Below the pieces are notes generated by a model. It did no database searches. It was given only the letters and a program-made list of their open reading frames with translations, and had not been told where the DNA came from. Source: Comamonadaceae bacterium (GTDB lineage Bacteria > Pseudomonadota > Gammaproteobacteria > Burkholderiales > Burkholderiaceae_C). From it: a DNA stretch of 17,652 bases. Shown here piece by piece: positions 1 through 6,213 of the stretch (positions are counted from its first letter, which is position 1; the number at the start of each line of letters is the position of its first letter). The stretch lies in contig CANGZG010000031.1 in the NCBI GenBank assembly GCA_947458415.1, forward strand, positions 1-17,652, in the 5' to 3' direction. The translations under genes were made by a program, and so were the position numbers.

Positions 1-368
1 GCACCGGTGTAGTTGACAGACAGGTGTGTTTGCATGCTGTGCAGGTCATAGGCTTGGGCTGATTGCGCATGGTAATAGCCCGCGCAATAAATGACGATGT
101 CCAAGCCATGTTGCGATTGCAATTGTTGGGTGGCTTGCGCGATCGAAGCCGCGTCAGTGACATCAATGGTCAAGGCCAGTGCGCCTGCATGCGAGTCTGC
201 AAAGTCTTGCAACAAAGGGGCTTGCCGTGCTGACACGCAGACCTTGGCGCCTGCCGCATGCAAAGCGTGGGCACATGCCAGGCCGATGCCGCTGGAGGCG
301 CCCACCAACCACACGCTGCGTCCGTGCCAGTCGGTGATGGGCAGATTGAAAGGGGTCAACCAGGCCAT
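1..368 (-). CDS. Short-chain dehydrogenase/reductase, C-terminal part outside window
   Basis: N-terminal 122 residues of a classical SDR oxidoreductase; the gene runs off the left edge. The Rossmann cofactor-binding motif GASSGIG is at residues 23-29, an acidic IDVTD stretch follows the fourth strand, CAG stands in the usual NNAG position, and NYTG begins the helix before the catalytic region. The catalytic Ser, Tyr and Lys lie outside the window, so activity cannot be judged. The ATG at 368 is only 5 bases after the DUF3833 stop, so the gene is very probably the seventh member of the minus-strand lipid/oxidative-stress operon. SDRs accompany DUF3833, MFS, CFA-like, DUF1365 and FAD genes in related clusters. 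The substrate is unknown; a lipid-derived aldehyde, ketone or hydroxy acid is a guess from context. Confidence 0.88.
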   Translation of the reverse strand, partial: MAWLTPFNLPITDWHGRSVWLVGASSGIGLACAHALHAAGAKVCVSARQAPLLQDFADSHAGALALTIDVTDAASIAQATQQLQSQHGLDIVIYCAGYYHAQSAQAYDLHSMQTHLSVNYTG

Positions 369-373
369 GTGAC

Positions 374-913
374 TCAAGCGCGTCGCGTGAACGACAAGGT
401 GACTTCACCCAAGAAGATGCCGAACTTGGACATGGCCGCTTTGTTGAGCATGACTTTGTCATCCAGCAAATACATCCAGTCGTCAAACTGCACATGCCAG
501 ACTTGGCTGCCCACTGGCAGCGCCAAGGTGTAGCGCCAGTTGAATGCATTGCCACGGGTTTCACCTTCGGCGGTACCGATCACATCATCGGCTTGGCCTG
601 AATAACGGCCACCGCCCAAGTGCTGTAATTTCCAAATGCGTTTTTGCTTGCTGCCATCGCTGTACACAAAGTCTTCGTCGAGCACGCCTTGCTCGCCGTT
701 CCATTGGCACTGCATGACCACCGTGAACCGTTTGACCACTTTGCCCGAGCGGTCCGTGAAGATGCCCCAGGCATCCACCACGCCATTGAAATAGTCGCGC
801 AAATCCAGCAAGGGTTTTTCACTGGCGTAATCGTTGACCGAGGGACCGGCGCAGCCACTGGCGGCCAGTGCGCCGGCCGCCGCTGCTGAAAGCATCAATC
901 GTCTTTGCATCAT
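374..913 (-). CDS. DUF3833 family lipoprotein
   Basis: A 179-residue protein whose pattern (FNG, AWG.F.DRSG, F.V.....WNGEQG.L.E.F.Y.DG, R.W) matches DUF3833, a family of unknown biochemical function. A short basic start (MMQRR), a hydrophobic stretch and ASGC ending at Cys21 look like a lipoprotein signal peptide, although the -3 position is Ala rather than the preferred Leu. Two adjacent ATG codons are possible starts (913 and 910). The first overlaps the MFS stop by one base, and the second is better spaced from the GGAG in the last MFS codons. A further in-frame ATG at 982 lies deep inside the MFS gene and would bury the signal peptide, so I did not use it. It is part of the seven-gene run. 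A lipid-binding or accessory role at the membrane is inference from context only. Confidence 0.88.
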   Translation of the reverse strand: MMQRRLMLSAAAAGALAASGCAGPSVNDYASEKPLLDLRDYFNGVVDAWGIFTDRSGKVVKRFTVVMQCQWNGEQGVLDEDFVYSDGSKQKRIWKLQHLGGGRYSGQADDVIGTAEGETRGNAFNWRYTLALPVGSQVWHVQFDDWMYLLDDKVMLNKAAMSKFGIFLGEVTLSFTRRA

Positions 914-2196
914 CACTCCATGGTTTGCAGCCGTTTGGCGGAAGCCCACAGCAACACGCCAGCCAGCAGTTTCAGCACACAAGGCAGCAAGGCGTAAGCC
1001 CAGCTGAGCGCCAACAACGCAGGCGCATCGCGAGACCCGGTTTCATACCCCAACCACTGTAGCAAGGGCAAGGACACGCCTGCGGCCAGTGCCAAATTCA
1101 GTTTCGTGGCCACTTGCCACCAGCCAAAGTAAGCGCCACTGTGCGCAGCATCATCAGCACGCGATTGCAACATGCCATTGAGCAAGGCACCCGGTGCAAT
1201 CAGGTCAACCCCCAGCGCCAGTCCGGACAACAGACACACCACGGTGTAACCGATCTCATCGCCCGCCGACAAACCCAGTGTCCAAATGAACACCGCCACA
1301 GCGAGCAACATGCCAGCCAGCCAACTGCGGCGCAAACCAAAGCGATCGATACAGCGCAACCACAAGGGGACTGACACGGCAGCCGCCAAAAAATACGCGC
1401 CCAGAAATTGGCTTTGCGAAGACGCGGGCAATTGCAAACGGTCTTGCACAAAAAACAACATCAACGTGGCGGGAATGGCAGACGCGATGCCGTTGAGCAT
1501 GAACACCGACAACAAGCGGCGAAAACCGGCGTGACCCCAAGGCTGTTGCAATCCGCGCCACCAAGCTTTCGCAGGCGCTGCCGAGTCCGTCGAAGACGCT
1601 GGCCTGGGTGCATGCCACCATGCCCACAGCGACAAACCCAGCAGCAACACAAAGCCACTGACCAACGCCTCCATGCCCAACCAACCGGGTATCAACGACG
1701 CCAAGATGACGCCTGCCAGTCCCAACCCCTCGCGCCAAGCCACGATGCGACTGCGGGTCAATGTGTCGCCACCCAAGCGAGCGCCCCAAGCCTGCACGCA
1801 GATTTGCAAAAAACTGTAGCCGAGGTAACTGGCCAACAACGCCATCAACACCACGCTCAGCAGCATGTTCAAGGTCACGGTGGTGCCCAGCAGCCAATGC
1901 GGGAAAAACAGCAACAAAAATCCGATAGATAAGACCGTGGCGGCCAGCCAGCAACGCTTGAGCAGGGTGACATTTCCCCGTTGAAACAAGCGGTCCGTCC
2001 AATGGCCGAGCAACGGGTCAAGCAGCGCGTCCAAGGTGCGTGCCAGCAGCAGTAAGCCACCGATCAAACCCAACGACACATCGAAGCGGTTGGCAAAATA
2101 ATGCGGCCAAATCACATACAAAGGCAATGCCACAAACGCCAATGGCAAAGCGGGCAACGCCATCGACAACAGCCCGCGGCGCGTGAGCGTGGTCAT
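913..2196 (-). CDS. MFS transporter, GPH (MelB-like) type
   Basis: A 427-residue, strongly hydrophobic protein with about 12 predicted membrane spans. The stretch DALLDPLLGHWTDR after the second span resembles the DA..DP..G...D motif of the glycoside-pentoside-hexuronide:cation symporter branch (MelB/MFS_2). A more polar stretch around residue 200 (about 195-220) would be the central cytoplasmic loop. The ATG at 2196 overlaps the stop of the CFA-like gene (ATGA), which is why I chose it over the in-frame ATG at 2280. There is no sugar metabolism nearby. Its fixed place among lipid-modifying genes suggests a lipid, lysolipid or lipid-derived substrate, but that is inference. MelB-fold proteins include lysolipid and lysophosphatidylcholine transporters (LplT is a more distant MFS; Mfsd2a is MelB-like). 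Confidence 0.87.
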   Translation of the reverse strand: MTTLTRRGLLSMALPALPLAFVALPLYVIWPHYFANRFDVSLGLIGGLLLLARTLDALLDPLLGHWTDRLFQRGNVTLLKRCWLAATVLSIGFLLLFFPHWLLGTTVTLNMLLSVVLMALLASYLGYSFLQICVQAWGARLGGDTLTRSRIVAWREGLGLAGVILASLIPGWLGMEALVSGFVLLLGLSLWAWWHAPRPASSTDSAAPAKAWWRGLQQPWGHAGFRRLLSVFMLNGIASAIPATLMLFFVQDRLQLPASSQSQFLGAYFLAAAVSVPLWLRCIDRFGLRRSWLAGMLLAVAVFIWTLGLSAGDEIGYTVVCLLSGLALGVDLIAPGALLNGMLQSRADDAAHSGAYFGWWQVATKLNLALAAGVSLPLLQWLGYETGSRDAPALLALSWAYALLPCVLKLLAGVLLWASAKRLQTME

Positions 2197-3416
2197 GCAG
2201 GTTTGCGCAAGGTGAACTGCAGCACGTCGGTGTTGTGCTCTAAAAATGCGGCCTCGCAATAGCACAGGTAAAACAGCCAAGTGCGCTCAAAGCGCCGGTC
2301 ATAGCCCATGGAAGGCAATGTGGCTGAGATGAGCGCAAATGATTCGCGCCAGCGTTTCAGGGTTTCTGCATAGTCCAAACCAAATGCGAACGCATCGGTC
2401 ACTTGCAAACCCGCCGCCTGCGCTTGCGCGACAAAGGTTTGTCGGCTGGGCAAAAAGCCGCCAGGGAAAATGTACTGTTGAATAAAGTCGGTGCCCAGTG
2501 CATAGCGTTCAAACAAGGCGTCGTCAATGACGATGCTTTGAATGCACGCGTGACCACCGGGCTTGAGCAAGCGGGCGATGGTTTGAAAATAGGTCGGCCA
2601 ATACTCGCGGCCAACCGCTTCGATCATTTCAATCGAGCAAATGGCGTCATATGGACCGTCGTTGGTGTCGCGGTAATCTTGAAGACGCAAGTCGGCAGTC
2701 GCAGGCAACGCTTGCAAGCGTTGTTGTGCATAAGCCAGTTGTGAGGGACTGAGGGTAATGCCCGTCATTTGCGCGCCGAACTCACGCGCACCGATCTCGG
2801 CCAACCCGCCCCAGCCGCAACCAATTTCCAACACGCGAGCGCCGGGTTGAACTTGCGCCATGCGCAACGCACGCCGTACTTTGGCGAGTTGGGCTGCTTG
2901 CAAATCTTGATGCGGGTTGCCATCGAACCAAGCCGATGAATAGGTCATGCTCGGGTCTAACCAAGCGCTGTAAAACGCGTTGCCCAAGTCGTAATGGGCA
3001 TGGATGTTTTTGCTGCTGTTGCGCTTGTTGTTGCGCCGCAGCCAATGGCGTACTTGGTAGCCGAGTCGGCCCCACCAGGTGCCGAAAATCATGTCGTCCA
3101 TCGGGCGGCGATTGATCACCAGCAATTGCAGCAACGCGGTCAGGTCTGTGGTGTCCCAATCTTCTGCCATGTAGGTTTCGGCAAAGCCAATGTCACCTGA
3201 TCGCAAGGCTGCGCCAAAGACTTGCCAATTGCGCAGCAGGATGTCGGCTTGCGGGCCGCTGTCCTGTCCGAAGCGAACCCAGCTGCCATCCGGGCATTGC
3301 ATGCGCAAACCGCCGTGTTGGATCGATTGCAACAGTGCCAGTCCACGGCGTGCGGCCAAGGGCGCGGATTTACCCAACAGGGTCAACAGCTGATCGGGTG
3401 AATGCAAAGTCGTCAT
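2193..3416 (-). CDS. Cyclopropane-fatty-acid-synthase-like SAM methyltransferase
   Basis: A 407-residue protein of the CFA/mycolic-acid methyltransferase family, which transfers a one-carbon unit from S-adenosylmethionine to the double bond of phospholipid acyl chains. Visible motifs are HYDLGN (141-146), the SAM-binding LEIGCGWGG (196-204), SIEMIEAVG (261-269), YIFPGGFLPS (315-324) and YCEAAF (386-391). Aligned by eye with E. coli Cfa, the bicarbonate ligands Cys139 and His266 appear to be replaced by Ser161 and Gln293, while the Glu (266) and Tyr (349) equivalents remain. That suggests a methylase that does not close a cyclopropane ring, as described for UfaM of furan fatty acid synthesis. 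It starts 16 bases after the DUF1365 stop, with only a weak Shine-Dalgarno, and overlaps the MFS gene by 4 bases. Exact product uncertain. Confidence 0.93.
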   Translation of the reverse strand: MTTLHSPDQLLTLLGKSAPLAARRGLALLQSIQHGGLRMQCPDGSWVRFGQDSGPQADILLRNWQVFGAALRSGDIGFAETYMAEDWDTTDLTALLQLLVINRRPMDDMIFGTWWGRLGYQVRHWLRRNNKRNSSKNIHAHYDLGNAFYSAWLDPSMTYSSAWFDGNPHQDLQAAQLAKVRRALRMAQVQPGARVLEIGCGWGGLAEIGAREFGAQMTGITLSPSQLAYAQQRLQALPATADLRLQDYRDTNDGPYDAICSIEMIEAVGREYWPTYFQTIARLLKPGGHACIQSIVIDDALFERYALGTDFIQQYIFPGGFLPSRQTFVAQAQAAGLQVTDAFAFGLDYAETLKRWRESFALISATLPSMGYDRRFERTWLFYLCYCEAAFLEHNTDVLQFTLRKPA

Positions 3417-3432
3417 GGAGGGTCACGCAGGG

Positions 3433-4224
3433 TCAATCGCCACCACGGGTAGCGAACAAGTCGGGGGGAGAAGGTTTGTCAACCAACGGTACACGCTTTA
3501 GCCAGAGTTGCAAGGCTTGCCAATGGATGCGCGCGATCACGCCCAAACTGTGCAAGGGGTGTGACCACAGCGCGCGGCGCAGACTGGCAGCGGTGAGTGG
3601 TTGCAACTGGCCACTGACGCTGGTGCTGATCAACAGACCTTGTGTGTCACTGTGGTCAATCCGCACCACGGTGCGGTCTGCCTCGGGCCGTTGGCTGCGC
3701 ATGAAGCGAAAACAGTATTGCCCTTGCACTTGGCAAAAGGGCGAGACGAAAAATACTTTCTCTGCCAGCATGCTCACCCCCTCACGAGGCGACGGCAACA
3801 CATAACAGTGGCGTTCACCAAAGGTGTTGTTGACTTCTGCCACCATCGCCGCCAGTGAACCGTCCATGCGGTGGCAATACCAAAAACTCACCGGTTTGAA
3901 CACATAACCCAGCACACGTGCATAGGTGTGCAACCAGACCTCGCCTTGGGCGTCGTGAATGCCTTGGGCATGCAGCAATTCATCGAGCCAAGCCAAGGCG
4001 CCGCCTTGGGCAGTCGGGCGGCCGTCGCCATGGTCCACGTCATGAAACGACACCCAAGCGCGCCGATTGAGGGCCAAATCGCCACCGCCGTGACGCGACA
4101 TGCTGCGCATGGGCAACAGCAAAAACCACGTGGCATAAGCGAATGCATGGCCACGGGGACGGTGGCGAGTGTGTCGCACCACGCCTGTGCCAATCAAAGG
4201 TGTTGGCGCGGTTGCTGGCGTCAC
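3433..4224 (-). CDS. DUF1365 family protein
   Basis: A 263-residue protein recognisable as DUF1365 by GYVFKPVSFWYC (106-117), VNNTFGERH (131-139) and EKVFFVSPF (155-163). No biochemical reaction is firmly assigned to the family, but it almost always travels with an FAD-dependent amine-oxidase-like protein and a CFA-like methyltransferase, as here, so a joint role in acyl-chain modification is likely. The start is a GTG at 4224 overlapping the upstream stop as GTGA. A perfect AGGAGG four bases before it supports this choice, and the downstream L.GTGVVRHTRHRP..H.FAY is the usual family beginning. The many conserved Tyr, His and Asn residues give no recognised cofactor motif. Confidence 0.9.
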   Translation of the reverse strand: MTPATAPTPLIGTGVVRHTRHRPRGHAFAYATWFLLLPMRSMSRHGGGDLALNRRAWVSFHDVDHGDGRPTAQGGALAWLDELLHAQGIHDAQGEVWLHTYARVLGYVFKPVSFWYCHRMDGSLAAMVAEVNNTFGERHCYVLPSPREGVSMLAEKVFFVSPFCQVQGQYCFRFMRSQRPEADRTVVRIDHSDTQGLLISTSVSGQLQPLTAASLRRALWSHPLHSLGVIARIHWQALQLWLKRVPLVDKPSPPDLFATRGGD

Positions 4225-5519
4225 ACGACCTCCTCTTGCATGATGCCTTGCACGATGCTTTGCGCCGCGGCACGACCGGCTTTGTAGCCATCTTCATGAA
4301 AGCCATAACCCATCCAAGCACCTGCAAACCAAGTGTGTTGTTGGCCTTGCAGTGGGCCCATGCGGCGCTGCGCTTGAATCGCGGCCAAATCAAACACCGG
4401 GTGGGTGTAGTGAAACTGCCCCAACACCTGGGATGGGTCAATGTCTGTCAACGGGTTGAGTGAGACAAACACGTCTTGCGAGAAAGGCAAGGGTTGTAAT
4501 TTGTTGAGCCAATAGTGCAAACACACGCGGCTGCCGTGCGAGGTATCGCGCAAGCGCTGGTAGTTCCACGCCGCCCAAGCCAATTTGCGATCAGGCATGA
4601 CCGATGTGTCGGTGTGCAAGACCGCGAGGTTGTCCTGAAAACGAATCGCTGAGAGCACCGATTGCTCATCAGCGCTGGGCGCGGCCAATGTCTGTAACGC
4701 TTGGTCGGCATGGCATGCCAACACCACGTGGTCAAAACGCTGAGAACCCGAAGCGGTGTGCAAAGTCACCCCGTCTGCATCGCGTTCAACCGACAACACC
4801 GGAGTGCGCAAGTGTTTGTGCGCCACGCGAGACGTGACCGCTTTCACATAGTGTTGCGAGCCACCTTTGACGGTGAACCATTGCGGCCGGTTGTTGACTT
4901 GCAACAGGCCATGGTTGTCACAAAACCGCACCATGGTGGCAGCTGGAAACTCGAGCATTTGTGCGGTCGGGCAACTCCAAATGCAACCCAGCATGGGCAA
5001 CAAGTAGGTGTCGCGAAACGTGGGGCCAAAACCATGCTGGTCCAAAAACGCTTGCAATGGCTGCATCAACGCACCGTCGTCATACGATTTGGCCAGCTCG
5101 GTGGTCAAACGGTTAAAGCGCAAGATGTCGCGCAATAACCACCAAAAACGCGGGCGAAAAAGATTGCGCCGTTGGGCGAACACGGTGTTCAAGTCTGCGC
5201 CATTCCATTCGAGAACACCTGAGCCACCCCAAGGCGCTTGCACCGAAAACGACATGTCCGAGTGCGCGGTCTCAATGCCGAGTTGTTCAAAGAGAGAAAT
5301 CAACCCGGGGTAAGTGCGTTCGTTGTAAACCAGAAAACCCGTGTCCACACCATGCGTACATGGGCCGTGGGCGCCGGGCAAGGTGATGTCTACGGTGTTG
5401 GCATGCCCGCCGAAATGCCCGCCCGCTTCGAACAAGCTCACTTCGGCATGGTCTTGCAGGTGATGCGCCGCAGACAGACCGGCAATGCCTGAGCCGACAA
5501 TTGCCACCCGCACCCTCAT
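4221..5519 (-). CDS. FAD-dependent amine-oxidase-like oxidoreductase
   Basis: A 432-residue flavoprotein of the NAD(P)/FAD-binding amine oxidase/desaturase superfamily. The dinucleotide-binding motif GSGIAG is at residues 9-14, followed by an acidic end of strand two (FEAGG), then DTGFLVYNERTYP. The FAD-closing C-terminal motif FAGAWMGYGFHEDG comes before the last helix. This subfamily is the regular partner of DUF1365 and CFA-like proteins. A member of this type of cluster acts as a desaturase or oxygenase in methylated/furan fatty acid synthesis (the Ufa pathway), and I infer a comparable acyl-chain oxidation here. The start at ATG 5519 lies one base after the peroxidase stop (TGACATG). The longer in-frame ATG at 5573 would precede the Rossmann strand with an unrelated tail. 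Confidence 0.9.
   Translation of the reverse strand: MRVRVAIVGSGIAGLSAAHHLQDHAEVSLFEAGGHFGGHANTVDITLPGAHGPCTHGVDTGFLVYNERTYPGLISLFEQLGIETAHSDMSFSVQAPWGGSGVLEWNGADLNTVFAQRRNLFRPRFWWLLRDILRFNRLTTELAKSYDDGALMQPLQAFLDQHGFGPTFRDTYLLPMLGCIWSCPTAQMLEFPAATMVRFCDNHGLLQVNNRPQWFTVKGGSQHYVKAVTSRVAHKHLRTPVLSVERDADGVTLHTASGSQRFDHVVLACHADQALQTLAAPSADEQSVLSAIRFQDNLAVLHTDTSVMPDRKLAWAAWNYQRLRDTSHGSRVCLHYWLNKLQPLPFSQDVFVSLNPLTDIDPSQVLGQFHYTHPVFDLAAIQAQRRMGPLQGQQHTWFAGAWMGYGFHEDGYKAGRAAAQSIVQGIMQEEVV
4229..4234 (-). promoter_or_regulatory. Strong Shine-Dalgarno for the DUF1365 gene inside the preceding gene
   Basis: AGGAGG is formed by the last Glu-Glu codons of the FAD-protein gene and lies four bases before the GTG start of the DUF1365 gene. 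It is the best ribosome-binding site in the minus-strand run, and it settles the GTG start. Combined with the GTGA stop/start overlap, it implies translational coupling or efficient re-initiation at this junction. Confidence 0.7.
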
Positions 5520-5520
5520 G

Positions 5521-6111
5521 TCAGGGCAGTTTGGCGCTGAGTTGTTTGTCGACCTCGGCCAGGAATTTGGCATTCAGCGGGTCGGTGGTGCTGTTGAAGC
5601 TTTTCACTTGCTTGCCATCGCGGCTGATCAGGTATTTGTAGAAATTCCATTTCGGTGCGGTGTCGGTCAACTGGGTGAGTTGTTTGAACAACGGTGAGGC
5701 ATCCTCGCCGCGCACAGCGGTTTTGCTGAACATGGGGAATTTCACGCCATAGGTGTTTTCGCAAAAGTCAGCAATCTTTTGGTTGTTGCCAGGTTCTTGT
5801 GAGAAATCGTTGGAAGGAAAACCGAGCACCACCAAGCCTTTGTCTTTGTAGCGTGCATACAGTTCTTCCAAGCCTTTGTACTGTGGGGTGAAACCACAAA
5901 AACTGGCGGTGTTGACCACCAACACCACTTGGCCGGCGTATTGGCACAGGTTTTGGGGTTTTTCGTCTTGCAGCCGTTCCACGGTGTGTTGCAACACGAC
6001 AGGGCATTTGTTGTCAGCGGCGGCTTTGCTGTTTTGAGCAAACACCGGCGAGGCGAACGACATCGCCAAGCCCAAAGCCAAAAACAGGTTGGAAGAAGTG
6101 AAGATTTTCAT
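5521..6111 (-). CDS. Exported glutathione peroxidase family protein (Cys type)
   Basis: A 196-residue thiol peroxidase of the GPx family, which reduces H2O2 and lipid hydroperoxides with thioredoxin or glutathione. Numbering from the second ATG, the peroxidatic Cys72 sits in NTASFCGFTPQY. Gln105 (FPSNDFSQEPG), Trp155 and Asn156 (WNF) complete the catalytic tetrad. Cys117 (FCEN) is at the usual place of a resolving cysteine, implying a thioredoxin-type cycle. The N-terminus has Lys2, a hydrophobic stretch and SPVFA before Gln26, a good Sec signal peptide with an AXA-like site, so the mature enzyme should be periplasmic. An ATG at 6123 would add four residues (MIHR); neither start has a clear Shine-Dalgarno. 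It is the first gene of the minus-strand run. Confidence 0.94.
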   Translation of the reverse strand: MKIFTSSNLFLALGLAMSFASPVFAQNSKAAADNKCPVVLQHTVERLQDEKPQNLCQYAGQVVLVVNTASFCGFTPQYKGLEELYARYKDKGLVVLGFPSNDFSQEPGNNQKIADFCENTYGVKFPMFSKTAVRGEDASPLFKQLTQLTDTAPKWNFYKYLISRDGKQVKSFNSTTDPLNAKFLAEVDKQLSAKLP

Positions 6112-6213
6112 TCGGTGGATCATGCGTTAGTTTGCGGGTATTGTCCACGACAACGCCCAAAGCCCCCTCAAACAAAGTTACTTGTCAGCACTGTGGTCGA
6201 GGTGAGTGCTGTC
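6112..6213. other. Intergenic region between glnE and the peroxidase operon
   Basis: About 100 bases, the only sizeable gap upstream of the seven-gene minus-strand run, so the operon promoter should lie here or in the end of glnE. It contains one clear hairpin (6186-6211). I saw no convincing sigma-70 -35/-10 pair on the minus strand and no TGATCC...TAAG pair of the ChrR-associated RpoE type. Confidence 0.5.
6186..6211 (-). terminator. Hairpin just after glnE, possible weak terminator or regulatory stem
   Basis: A perfect 7-base inverted repeat, CAGCACT (6186-6192) and AGTGCTG (6205-6211), with a 12-base spacer begins three bases after the glnE stop. The sequence after it on the minus strand is only loosely T-rich (ACAAGTAACTTTGTTTG), so it is not a textbook Rho-independent terminator. 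It could also be an operator half-site pair for the peroxidase operon. Confidence 0.35.

Noticed and set aside
914..982. N-terminal extension of the DUF3833 lipoprotein from ATG 982
   Set aside because: It would place 23 unrelated residues in front of the signal peptide and lies inside the MFS gene.
2197..2280. N-terminal extension of the MFS protein from ATG 2280
   Set aside because: The 28 extra residues are Arg-rich shadow of the CFA-like gene; the ATG at 2196 with its ATGA overlap is the natural start.
6117..6122. TGATCC on the minus strand, the -35 element of ChrR-associated RpoE promoters, next to the peroxidase start
   Set aside because: It overlaps the upstream possible start codon, has no TAAG-like -10 element at the right distance, and would place transcription start inside the coding region.
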